A DNA stretch of 9,205 nucleotides from Actinomycetota bacterium. Its GTDB lineage: Bacteria; Actinomycetota; CADDZG01; WHSQ01. Position numbers and translations under genes: made by a program. The stretch is from NCBI GenBank assembly GCA_016781115.1, contig JADDQX010000072.1, positions 1 through 9,205 on the forward strand, in the 5' to 3' direction. Of the stretch, positions 1 to 7,844 are shown in pieces. The stretch's first letter is position 1. Every line of letters begins with the position of its first letter. The notes beneath the pieces were generated by a model. The model saw only the letters and a program-made list of their open reading frames with translations. It was not told where the DNA came from and did not search any database.

Positions 1-795
1 CTCGCGCCGAACACGGTGAACCGGGCGCACGCCGTCCTGCGGCGCGCACTGTCCCAGGGTTTGAAGTGGGGCTGGCTCACTGTGAACCCGGCGGCGAACG
101 CCTCACCGCCGCGCCCGAAGAAGCAACACCTCGAGCTCCCCGACTCCGCCGACATCGCCCGGCTCATCGAGGCGGCGGCGAAGGTGAACCCGTCGCTGCC
201 GACGTACTTCCGATTGGCGGCCGCGACCGGGGCCCGCCGCGCCGAGCTGTGCGCGCTGCGGTGGAAGCACGTCGACCTCAAGAAGCGACGGGTGACGATC
301 GCCCGCAGCGTCGTCGAGGTCGGCGGCCAGCTCATTGAGAAGGACACGAAGACCCACCAGGTCCGGAAGGTCACCATCGACGAGGAGACGGCCGCGCTGC
401 TGATCGCGCACCGCGAGACCTGCGCGGACCTGGCGACCAACTGCGGCGGCTCGATCGGGCCGAACTCGTTCCTCTTCTCGCACGAGGTCGACTTCACAGA
501 GCCGTGGCGCCCGAACTACGCGACGCTCGCCTTCGGCCGGCTTCGCGACGAGCTCGGCCTCGACGGCGTGAAGCTCCACCACCTCCGCCACTTCAGCGCC
601 ACCCAGCTCCTCTCGGCCGGCATTGACATCCGCACCGTCAGCGGACGCCTCGGCCACGCCAACGCGTCAACGACGCTCGACTTCTACGCCCAGTTCCTCC
701 AGGCAGCCGACGAGCGCGCGGCGAGTGCCCTCGGTGCGTTGCTCAGTCAGCGATCGGAGGTCCACGAGGCGATCAGCCCGTCCCCGGCTCCTTGA
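1..795 (+). CDS. Tyrosine recombinase (phage-type integrase), 5' end outside window
   Basis: Site-specific recombinase that would integrate and excise the element carrying it, through a covalent tyrosine-DNA intermediate. The frame is open from base 1, so the GTG at 16 is probably an internal valine and the true start lies to the left. Residue numbers below count from that GTG. The end of the core-binding domain covers about residues 1-36, including the NRAHAVLRRAL and GWLTVNPAA patterns typical of actinophage integrases. The catalytic domain follows, with Arg74 in TGARRAEL, HxxR as His188 and Arg191 in LHHLRH, His214 in RLGHANASTT and nucleophile Tyr224 in LDFYAQF. All visible catalytic positions are present, so the enzyme looks active. 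It ends in a 23-base tail-to-tail overlap with the HNH gene. No att site is recognisable here. GC is near 70% in a sampled line, higher than in the neighbouring cargo. The family call is secure; element type and target are unknown. Confidence 0.95.
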   Translation, partial: LAPNTVNRAHAVLRRALSQGLKWGWLTVNPAANASPPRPKKQHLELPDSADIARLIEAAAKVNPSLPTYFRLAAATGARRAELCALRWKHVDLKKRRVTIARSVVEVGGQLIEKDTKTHQVRKVTIDEETAALLIAHRETCADLATNCGGSIGPNSFLFSHEVDFTEPWRPNYATLAFGRLRDELGLDGVKLHHLRHFSATQLLSAGIDIRTVSGRLGHANASTTLDFYAQFLQAADERAASALGALLSQRSEVHEAISPSPAP

Positions 796-2392
796 TCATC
801 TCCATGAGGTTCAGTGGAGCGGCGAGCACCTGCTGACCTTGTGGCGTCTGACCAGTCTCGAAGATCGTCTTCCAGTACTCGTTCGTTTGGCGGCCGCCGA
901 ACACGGTCGCTGAGAGATCGCGGTTGACCCACAACGGGAGGGACCGCAGGTTCACCACGTAGGCGTCGAGGCGCTCCCAGAGCTGCTCCGGGAAGTGGTA
1001 CTGGAACGGGCTCCGCTCGTCGAACGGCTGGCCCGCCATCGTGAAGTGCACCTGCACGATCTGGCGCACCAGGCGAAGCCAGGCGTACATCACCTCCTCC
1101 TTGCACATGCGGAAGGCGCGTAGGTGCGGCTCCGGGATCGGCTCTCCCTTCTGCACCTTGTTCTCGAGGCGAGCGGTACCGAGTTCGAGGTCGAATTGCC
1201 CGACGACAATCCGCTGAGCGACGACGTTCATGAGTCGCACAACCTGATCGACCTCGAGCGTCCGAGGGTTCAGCCCCTCCTCGGCACGGTGGTTCAACGG
1301 TGAGTCCAGGACGTCCGGGAAGATGAAAAACGAAAGGAACGTCTTCTCGATCGTGCTGTACGAGAGCGGCTTCGACGTCGACTTGCCGCCGAACTCGATG
1401 TACGGCGTGAGCTCGTTGTCGGCGTTGTGGGTGATCGCGGCGCGCACGGCATCCAGCGCGTAGCGCTTCAGCTCGCGCGATTCGCCCTTGAAGTAGTTGA
1501 CGAGATCCTTCTCGGACATGGTCTCGTCGCCTTCCGGAAGCCCCTTCTCTTTCCGGTATCGCTCGAGCCGGTCCGTGAACAGCGACCGTCCCAGGCGGCG
1601 CTGGACCGACTTGTCGAACGCGACCTGCCGGAGCGCCGTGCCGGCGTTGGTGTTCGTCGTCAGCAACAGGTCGGGATCGGGGTTGATGAACACCCGTACC
1701 GGCATCGCTCGCACGTCGAGGAGGACCTGCGCGCTCGCCTTGTGCTGACCGTCGAAGACCTTCACTCGGGCCGACCCAGAGTCCCTGTCGACCCATGCCA
1801 GGGCCACATGGAGCTGGGGGCGACCGCGATGGAACTCCTCGACAAGTCGGTCCAGCGCACCGCCGATGTTCCGGGGGTTGATGCGATCGTCGTGATGGAG
1901 GTACTCGATCGGCAATTCGACGAAGAAGTAGCGAAGCCCGCTCAGCTTGTCCTTATAGACCGGGAGTTCACGGATCCCGGGATCCCCTGTGGCGTCGAAC
2001 GAGTACCTGGCCCTACCGTCGGCGATTTCGAACGACAGCTCGTGCTTCGCGCCGCCATAGACGCTGAGGATGTCCGCGAGGTTGGGACCCCGGTTGTCCT
2101 CCTCGCACTTCGCGCGGATCCGCTCGAATCTCGCGAGCACACGAGCGACCCGGAGGTCAGAAGCCTGCTTCGACCGGTTACAACTGGCATGGGTGATGGC
2201 GAAGTTCTCGGGGCCGTCCTTGCCTCCGACCTTCGTCGGCTCGACGTGATCGATGTCGATGGACTGCGAATGGAGCTGGAGATCGATCGGGTTCTCGCAG
2301 ATGAAGCAGTTGCCCTGCTGGCTCGCGTGAAGCGTCTTGATCAGCGAATGCCTCTCTTCGGGCGTCAGCTTGTTCAAGTACAGCGAGGACAT
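773..2392 (-). CDS. HNH endonuclease fused to a DGQHR/ParB-like domain
   Basis: Predicted nuclease of 539 residues. The N-terminus holds a zinc-ribbon HNH module: Cys29 and Cys32 in CFICENP, then IDIDHVEP (Asp48-His49), a GGKDGPENF turn, and Cys71-Asn72 in HASCNRSK. The middle contains Asp214-Gly-Gln-His-Lys218 followed by VRVFINPD. This resembles the DGQHR signature of DndB-like proteins and the DGQQR motif of DUF262 (GmrS-type) proteins, which share a ParB/sulfiredoxin-like fold. The remaining 300 or so residues are unrecognised, with no membrane segment. The start is the ATG at 2392, just after GGGGGAG. A GTG at 2419 would add nine residues but has no ribosome binding site. It is the last gene of the minus-strand run, 107 bases after the winged-helix gene. 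I infer a defence nuclease or a sensor of modified DNA. The HNH call is firm; the DGQHR relationship rests on a short motif. Confidence 0.8.
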   Translation of the reverse strand: MSSLYLNKLTPEERHSLIKTLHASQQGNCFICENPIDLQLHSQSIDIDHVEPTKVGGKDGPENFAITHASCNRSKQASDLRVARVLARFERIRAKCEEDNRGPNLADILSVYGGAKHELSFEIADGRARYSFDATGDPGIRELPVYKDKLSGLRYFFVELPIEYLHHDDRINPRNIGGALDRLVEEFHRGRPQLHVALAWVDRDSGSARVKVFDGQHKASAQVLLDVRAMPVRVFINPDPDLLLTTNTNAGTALRQVAFDKSVQRRLGRSLFTDRLERYRKEKGLPEGDETMSEKDLVNYFKGESRELKRYALDAVRAAITHNADNELTPYIEFGGKSTSKPLSYSTIEKTFLSFFIFPDVLDSPLNHRAEEGLNPRTLEVDQVVRLMNVVAQRIVVGQFDLELGTARLENKVQKGEPIPEPHLRAFRMCKEEVMYAWLRLVRQIVQVHFTMAGQPFDERSPFQYHFPEQLWERLDAYVVNLRSLPLWVNRDLSATVFGGRQTNEYWKTIFETGQTPQGQQVLAAPLNLMEMIKEPGTG

Positions 2393-2435
2393 CGCTCCCC
2401 CAGTTCTTAAGGACCGCACCGGACGCAGCGAAGAG

Positions 2436-2441
2436 GTTATA
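2436..2441 (-). promoter_or_regulatory. Possible -10 element upstream of the HNH gene
   Basis: On the minus strand the gap between the winged-helix gene and the HNH gene contains TATAAC, about 43 bases before the ATG at 2392. It is close to the bacterial -10 consensus and stands out in GC-rich DNA. No convincing -35 hexamer is visible upstream. It could give the HNH gene its own transcription, but it may be chance. Confidence 0.25.
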
Positions 2442-2499
2442 CACCGCGTTTGGGCCGTTCTGGCCGGTCGCGGGGATCCGCCTCCTCACGCTCGACGAA

Positions 2500-3465
2500 C
2501 TAATCCTCGCCGGCATCGACGTCTTCGCTGTCGGCTTGCATGAACCCGATGATCGCGTTGTCGACCACCTTCGCTGCGCCGGTCGCCATGAACCCACCGC
2601 GATCGAGTGCTTCCTGGATCGGTGTCGAAGCTCGTCGACCGATCTCGGCGAGGTAGGGGAACCACTCGAGGAAGGCCCGCTCGTCACCGGAGTTCACTGC
2701 CTTCTGGCCGGTGAAGAACTGGAACGTGTACTGCCGGTCGATCGGCGGCACGAGGTCAGGCAGCACGTGGTGGAGAGCCTTCGATCCGGCGACGATCCGG
2801 GTCGCCGAGGTGCTGACCCGCAGGGCGCCGAGCACGCTCCAGATCTGCTCCGCGAGCTCGTCGACGGGCGCCTCCGACACATGCGAGATGTGGAGGTCCC
2901 AGAGTTGGTCTATCACCGGTTCGCAAGAACGGAAGCTCTCGACCATCGCGTCGAAGTCGCCCACCTTGGCAGCTTGCTTGCCCATCCGATGCATCCCCCA
3001 CGACGGCAGCACCGCGTACACGCACTCGAAGAACCGATCGTCGGCGAGCAGGCCGCTGACGGACGAGTGACGTCGGCGCTGTGCGATCGCCTTCTCGTGG
3101 AAGTAGAGGCTCGGTCCCGGGAACGCATTGCTGCGCTCGAAGCGGCGTACGAATGTCGAGAAGCCACCGATCAGTGTCTCAACGTTCGACCGTGCGCGCT
3201 CCCCTCGCTTCCTCCGAAGCCTGCGAGTCGGCGTTGTGGTGGTGCGGGCGACGCTCGATTCTGGCATCACCGACCCGTGCTTCCAGCGGTTGACGAGCTT
3301 CCCGTCCGAGTTCCTGAACCGTGTTGTCACCCCGGCGTCAGCGAGCTGCCTGCAGACCGCGTTCACGTAGTGGCGGTTCATCCCGAGCCTGTCTGCGATG
3401 TCATCGTCATCGAGGGCAAGACCGACCTCGCAGAGCAGGCCGGCAACCTCGTCGCTTCGCCCCAT
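2500..3465 (-). CDS. Winged-helix protein with a conserved domain of unknown function
   Basis: A 321-residue protein whose function I do not recognise. Residues about 7-65 look like a winged helix-turn-helix, with the core in DDDIADRLGMNRHYVNAVC (19-38) and a basic wing around TRFRNSDGKLVNRWKHG. An arginine/threonine-rich linker follows at about 73-95. The C-terminal domain, about 110-300, has FPGPSLYFHEKA, YAVLPSWGMHRMGK and KALHHVLPDLVPPIDRQY (229-246). I recall similar phrases from uncharacterized proteins in bacteria and archaea but cannot name a family. The ATG at 3465 has AGGGA four bases upstream. The gene lies between the helicase (107 bases away) and the HNH gene, same strand, so it probably belongs to the same system. 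It could be a regulator, a DNA-targeting subunit or a sensor; nothing in the sequence decides between these. No nuclease motif was seen. Confidence 0.75.
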   Translation of the reverse strand: MGRSDEVAGLLCEVGLALDDDDIADRLGMNRHYVNAVCRQLADAGVTTRFRNSDGKLVNRWKHGSVMPESSVARTTTTPTRRLRRKRGERARSNVETLIGGFSTFVRRFERSNAFPGPSLYFHEKAIAQRRRHSSVSGLLADDRFFECVYAVLPSWGMHRMGKQAAKVGDFDAMVESFRSCEPVIDQLWDLHISHVSEAPVDELAEQIWSVLGALRVSTSATRIVAGSKALHHVLPDLVPPIDRQYTFQFFTGQKAVNSGDERAFLEWFPYLAEIGRRASTPIQEALDRGGFMATGAAKVVDNAIIGFMQADSEDVDAGED

Positions 3466-3491
3466 TGCGTCCCTACAGCGGCTTAGCGCCT

Positions 3492-3508
3492 ACGCCCATG
3501 CCGGGCGT
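3492..3508. other. Short inverted repeat between helicase and winged-helix genes
   Basis: ACGCCC and GGGCGT form a perfect 6-bp stem around a 5-base loop, in the 107-base gap between the helicase stop and the winged-helix start. There is no T-tract on either side, so it is not a standard intrinsic terminator. It could be an operator half-site pair, an mRNA hairpin or chance. The rest of the gap holds nothing recognisable. Confidence 0.3.
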
Positions 3509-3572
3509 CGCAGGGCTTGCTGATCTGAGAATTGAGACTCCTGACCACCAGCAGTGTCGTTCGCTGCACCGC

Positions 3573-6149
3573 TTACGCCTCCGCTCCAACGGGGTCACGG
3601 GCCACCACAGTGTCGTAGAGGCCATAGTGTGTGAGGCCCGGATGTGAGTCGATGCCGGTGTAGGCGAGGCTCGAGTCCTCGTAGCGGCGGAACGCGAAGA
3701 CGGCCTGGTTCATCTGCTCGGTGTTGAAGACCTTCAGACGCACCAGGAGGTGGAAGTCCTCCACGGTGAGACCGGTGACAGCGAGGAACAGATCCGGCTC
3801 CAGCTTGGTGATCACGTCCTGCAGCGTGTTCTCGCGGAAGTCGGTGAGGTACATGAACGCCGGGATGCGGGTCGCGAACTTGATCAGCTTCTCCTGCACC
3901 AGCTTGCGCTTCGACTTGTACTCCTTCTCCTCTGCCGTGAGCTCCTTCTTCTCCTTCGCCGTGAGGTCGCCGTCCTTGGCTTTGTTCTTGAGCTCCTTGA
4001 CCTTCTCGCTCTTGTTGATGATGGTCTCGATGATGTTGTCGCCCAGCGAGCGCCAGCCTTCGATCCGCTCGACTGCCGCCATGGCTTCTGGGTTGTTGAG
4101 GATGCGACGCAGGGTGTCGTTGTCGACGTTCACCAGCAGTGCGCTCTCCCACTTGCGAGCCAGCAACGTCGCGGACGTCCCGGCCATCGCGATGTCGAGG
4201 ATGCCGCCAGCGTCGATCTGTGCCATGTAGGAGCCGTCGTAGGCGAGCACCGGCAGAAACGAGACCAGTTCCTCGACGGCCTTCTCAGGATGCGGTTCGT
4301 TCGGCGACAGCCCGATGCCGTAGTCGGAGAGCTGGCGCAGCGCTCGGGTGGGGGCGAAGTCGAAGACGAAGCAGACCGGCTTGAGGATCTCTTCCTCGTC
4401 CGGGTTGTCTCCGTTGGGATTCTTGATCGACCAGGGCGACTGAACCCGGAATGCGGCCTGGAAGTAGGTCTCGGGCGACTTGAGGTTGCGCAGCATCAGG
4501 ATCGAGGACCACTGCGGGACGGTGACGCCGGTCGTGAGCTTCCCGCACGACAGTGTGATCGTCTTCGTCTCGAACCCGCTCCCGATCGCCTTGCGGACCG
4601 GCGGCAGTGCATCGAGTCCAACCCCGGCGGATGGTCCGGCAACCGTGAGCACGGTGTAGTCGTGCCAGAACGTGTTGTGCTTCTCGGCCAGCAGGTTCGC
4701 CATCGCATGGCAAGACGCCACACTCGGCAAGAACCAGAACGAGTGCTGCAGGTATGGCAGCAGTCGAACGTCGGAATAGGGGAACGGCGGGCGCTGGTTC
4801 CCGAGCTTGAGGATGTCGACCTGGGTCGGCGCGTAGGAACCCCGGATGAGGTCGAGCCACTTCTGGACGTCGTTCTTGTGCTTGAACTCCGCGCTCGCAC
4901 CCGTGCCGATGGCAACGAAAAACTCGTTCAGGTCGAACTCGTCGAACTCGCCGGCGCTCGCGATCGCCAACAGCTCCTCGGGCATCTGGTAGGTGAGCAG
5001 ACGCATCTGTGGCAATGCAGCGTAAGGGTTCCACTTGTCAGGGTGCTCTGTTGCAAAGCCTTCCTTGGCTCGTTGTTCGTCGGTGTAGGTCCAGTTGAAA
5101 ATCTGCTCCTCGATGAACTCGCCGGTCGCCAACGCCCGGAACGGGGTGCCGGAGAGGTAGAGGTACGCCCTGGAAGTGATTGGAAGGAACTCGGCCTCGT
5201 TCTCGGACAGCTCGCCCAGGTCCTCGTTGACCGTCTCGAGGCCAGCGGCGTACTCGAGCTTCGCCTCCTTCTTGGCGACCGCGTCGTCCTCGCCCTCGAA
5301 CAGCTCCTTCGCAGTGTCACGCCAGGCGCCGAAGTGGTACTCGTCGAACACGACGAGGTCCCAGTTCACCGCGTGAAGCCACTCGTTCTTGGCCTTGATG
5401 TTGCCGGTCGCGTCACGACCAAGTAGGTCCTGGAAGGAGCCGAAGTAGACCACGGGCTTCTCGGAGTCGAGCTGCGTGGGATCGCTACCAGACGAACGCG
5501 AGAGGTACTGCCAGCCGTCTAACTCAACGTGGGACTTCAGATCGGTCTGCCAGGCGTCCTCCACGGCCGGCTTGAAGGTGACGACAAGCACGCGCTTGGC
5601 GGCGAGCTTCTTGGCCAGCTGGTAGGCCGTAAAGGTCTTCCCGAACCGCATCTTCGCGTTCCACAGGAAGCGCGGAGCAGCGTCGGGGTCGTCAGCCCAG
5701 ATCGAGTTGATGTAGGCGAGCGCCTTGTCCACCGCTTCCCTCTGCTCGCGGCGCATCGAGAACGTCAGGTGATGGGTCCCTGTGAGGCGGAGGCCCTTCT
5801 GCAGCTCGGCCACCGCCGTCTTGACGTCGTCGGGCCTGCAGCGCATCCATTCGCGCGACGCCCCAATGACGACGTTGTCGAACCCCTTGTCGATCAGGCG
5901 CTGGCGCACCTCGCTGTCTCGGAAGATCGTTCCGTCCTCACGCTCGGCGAGGAGATTCACATGCAGCGTGTAGGCGTGCTGCATCTGCCCCTGGGACTGC
6001 TTGATGCGGACGTTTACGTCCTCCAACGTGGTCTGCCCCACCTTGATCAGACCGACATACGCAGCCGGCGGATCGTTCGGTGTCCACGCGTAGATGCGAA
6101 GGCGAGCATCGGGACGCTGGGGGAGGAGTTCCTCGATCGGCCTAGCCAC
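3573..6149 (-). CDS. GIY-YIG-like nuclease domain fused to SF2 restriction helicase
   Basis: An 858-residue protein, the likely restriction subunit. Residues about 18-105 resemble a GIY-YIG/T5orf172-type nuclease: YVGLIKVGQTT (31-41), candidate catalytic Arg48, then REWMRC with candidate catalytic Glu100. An ATP-dependent motor follows: Gln136 as Q motif, Walker A NAKMRFGKT (Lys171), DEYH box at 269-272, SGTPFR motif III at 333-338, LTTGVTVPQW as motif V, and QAAFRVQ motif VI (Gln564, Arg568). A highly charged Lys/Glu segment at about 713-758 is probably helical or coiled-coil. The GTG at 6149 is the first possible start after an in-frame TAA; AAAGGGAG lies 12 bases upstream, a rather long spacing. 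It follows M2 by 36 bases. I infer that it translocates on and cuts unmethylated DNA. The helicase call is certain; the nuclease call rests on sparse motifs. Confidence 0.88.
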   Translation of the reverse strand: MARPIEELLPQRPDARLRIYAWTPNDPPAAYVGLIKVGQTTLEDVNVRIKQSQGQMQHAYTLHVNLLAEREDGTIFRDSEVRQRLIDKGFDNVVIGASREWMRCRPDDVKTAVAELQKGLRLTGTHHLTFSMRREQREAVDKALAYINSIWADDPDAAPRFLWNAKMRFGKTFTAYQLAKKLAAKRVLVVTFKPAVEDAWQTDLKSHVELDGWQYLSRSSGSDPTQLDSEKPVVYFGSFQDLLGRDATGNIKAKNEWLHAVNWDLVVFDEYHFGAWRDTAKELFEGEDDAVAKKEAKLEYAAGLETVNEDLGELSENEAEFLPITSRAYLYLSGTPFRALATGEFIEEQIFNWTYTDEQRAKEGFATEHPDKWNPYAALPQMRLLTYQMPEELLAIASAGEFDEFDLNEFFVAIGTGASAEFKHKNDVQKWLDLIRGSYAPTQVDILKLGNQRPPFPYSDVRLLPYLQHSFWFLPSVASCHAMANLLAEKHNTFWHDYTVLTVAGPSAGVGLDALPPVRKAIGSGFETKTITLSCGKLTTGVTVPQWSSILMLRNLKSPETYFQAAFRVQSPWSIKNPNGDNPDEEEILKPVCFVFDFAPTRALRQLSDYGIGLSPNEPHPEKAVEELVSFLPVLAYDGSYMAQIDAGGILDIAMAGTSATLLARKWESALLVNVDNDTLRRILNNPEAMAAVERIEGWRSLGDNIIETIINKSEKVKELKNKAKDGDLTAKEKKELTAEEKEYKSKRKLVQEKLIKFATRIPAFMYLTDFRENTLQDVITKLEPDLFLAVTGLTVEDFHLLVRLKVFNTEQMNQAVFAFRRYEDSSLAYTGIDSHPGLTHYGLYDTVVARDPVGAEA

Positions 6150-6185
6150 CTGGTGCCGCGACTCCCTTTAGACTGCGATGCGTCA

Positions 6186-7844
6186 TCACTTGTCCACCGG
6201 CTCCATCGGGCGGATGATCGACTCGATGAAGGCGGCCTCGTCAGGGGTAATCCCGTACCGCTTGTAGAGGTCTGCGTCAACCCATTGTCGGTCCCATGTC
6301 TGTTGTGGGACCCAGCGATACACGGATCGCAGGGTGTCCTGGCTAATCTTCCGCAGCGAGACAAGAAACCGCAGGAACCGCGTTCTCAGGTACGACTCGA
6401 CACTCTGAGCCTCCGCCTCGGACCGCAGCGGCCCTGCGACGATGTAGGTCTGTGTACAGACCGAACCGGGTTCGGCAATGATTGGTGGCCCAAGCACTAG
6501 ATCGACGCCGCTTGTCTCTCGCTCTCGTCCAGAGCCAGTCTTCGGGACAAACAGTTTCCATGCGTCGATGAGGTGAGTGTTCTTCTTGATTAGGCTGCGA
6601 CCCACGGCTCCGCGGACACGCTTTGTCCCGATGTTGGCGTAGAGGCGCACCTGTCCTTTCCCCGAGTCCGCGTCGCGCGTGTAGTCCGAGAAGTTGGTCG
6701 CCAGCCCAAACGGAGTGTCCCCGCTGAGTAGCTCCTCGAACGACGCCTCGCCGGCCGTACGGACCTTGCGGAGGATGTCAACCGCACGCGGATCCCGCAC
6801 GAATATGTCGAACTCATCTAACACGCGCGCCTGTGGGCCGATCTGCGATCCGCTTCGGTGGTAGGTGCATTCGCACGACCCGGGGTTGTCGCGGTTCCAG
6901 AGGAAGTAGCAGACGCCGCCGTTTATGCCGACTGTGGGAAATGGGTCCTTCGCGTTCTCATAGTCAACGAGTACTCGGACATGTCGGTCGCCGAGGAACT
7001 CCGAGCGGAACTCACCGAGACCTCGCCCACCAGCCATCCACCTCGACGGGATCACCATGCTGAGGAACCTCGGATCGAGTCGCATGGCCTGCTGGACGAA
7101 GAGGTGGTAGATCGATGAGTCGTTCGTCCCGCCACCCCCTCCGGTCATCTGGTACGGTGGATTGCCGATGATGACGTCGAACTGCATGTCGTCTCCGAAC
7201 AGCTCGGCCACCCGAGCCTTGATGTCGTCCGTATGAATGAATGCGTACGCGTGCGTTTCCAGGGCACCATCTCGGTCGAAGATGAATTGAGGAGCCGCGC
7301 AGAACTTGCACTTTCCGCCCTTGAACTTCTTGACCTGGTTGCCGTCCTCGTCGGCTATCAGCACCCATTCGGTTCCATCGACCCAGATGTGCTCCATCCG
7401 CTCGAACCAGACGTTACCCTTCACGTCGCTGAACGACTTCGCGATTGAGTGGGGACCATTCGCAAGCTTTGAGCAGTACACGCTCCGGCGTGCGAGCAAG
7501 CTGGTGAGGTAGGTGATGCCAATGCCGAAGACTTGTTTGGTCAGGATGTGATCGACTCGCTCCTGCAGGTCAGGTATCTCGTCCGCAAGCCCGTCGGTCA
7601 AACGGCTCGTGATCTCGCGCAGGAACACACCGGATTTCGTGAAGGGATCGAGGAACCTCACCTTCGGGTCGGCCCAGATGTTCGCGCCGTTGCTTTCGGC
7701 CGCCCACGCGTCCGCGACGGTGTCGAGCATCTTGTTGGCGAACGCCGGCGGCGTGAACACCTCGTCGTTGGAGAGGTTCGCGATGCAGGTCAGCACATCC
7801 GGGTTGCGACCCCGCAGCGCGAAGCCCGCCTGCGCTTTACTCAC
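6186..7844 (-). CDS. M2: Eco57I-like N6-adenine DNA methyltransferase
   Basis: A 552-residue protein and the likely catalytic methylase. NDEVFTPPAFANKML (26-40) is a motif X-like entry. LDPFTKSGVF (65-74) sits where the SAM-binding D/E-P-A-C-G-S-G motif should be, but keeps only DP, SG and F. Asn228-Pro-Pro-Tyr231 in VIIGNPPYQM is an intact adenine-methylase catalytic motif, followed by a glycine-rich loop. Cys179 and Cys182 (CKFC) may bind metal. The C-terminal half, about 330-552, probably holds target recognition. The reading frame is open further upstream, but I choose the GTG at 7844: it overlaps the M1 stop as GTGA, has GGGAG 8 bases upstream, and everything upstream reads as a shadow of M1. 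Two sampled lines have 58-60% GC, well below the window edges. It probably acts with M1. The family is clear; the recognition sequence is unknown. Confidence 0.9.
   Translation of the reverse strand: MSKAQAGFALRGRNPDVLTCIANLSNDEVFTPPAFANKMLDTVADAWAAESNGANIWADPKVRFLDPFTKSGVFLREITSRLTDGLADEIPDLQERVDHILTKQVFGIGITYLTSLLARRSVYCSKLANGPHSIAKSFSDVKGNVWFERMEHIWVDGTEWVLIADEDGNQVKKFKGGKCKFCAAPQFIFDRDGALETHAYAFIHTDDIKARVAELFGDDMQFDVIIGNPPYQMTGGGGGTNDSSIYHLFVQQAMRLDPRFLSMVIPSRWMAGGRGLGEFRSEFLGDRHVRVLVDYENAKDPFPTVGINGGVCYFLWNRDNPGSCECTYHRSGSQIGPQARVLDEFDIFVRDPRAVDILRKVRTAGEASFEELLSGDTPFGLATNFSDYTRDADSGKGQVRLYANIGTKRVRGAVGRSLIKKNTHLIDAWKLFVPKTGSGRERETSGVDLVLGPPIIAEPGSVCTQTYIVAGPLRSEAEAQSVESYLRTRFLRFLVSLRKISQDTLRSVYRWVPQQTWDRQWVDADLYKRYGITPDEAAFIESIIRPMEPVDK

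Noticed and set aside
747..1796. 349-codon minus-strand frame overlapping the HNH gene
   Set aside because: Out-of-frame shadow of the HNH coding sequence with Arg/Gly/Pro-rich product.
1427..2410. 327-codon plus-strand frame opposite the HNH gene
   Set aside because: The minus strand encodes the complete HNH and DGQHK motifs; this frame has no motif and a biased composition.
2536..3486. 316-codon plus-strand frame opposite the winged-helix gene
   Set aside because: The winged-helix frame has motif-like conserved phrases and a good ribosome binding site; the opposite frame has neither.
3466..3572. Intrinsic terminator separating the helicase from the downstream genes
   Set aside because: The 6-bp hairpin is short and lacks a T-tract.
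3750..5426. 558-codon open frame on the plus strand inside the helicase gene
   Set aside because: It is antisense to clear helicase motifs; its product is low-complexity and rich in Arg, Leu and Val with no recognisable domain, as expected of a GC-rich shadow frame.
5529..6500. 323-codon plus-strand frame across the start of the helicase and end of M2
   Set aside because: Spans two real minus-strand genes and shows no domain; shadow frame.
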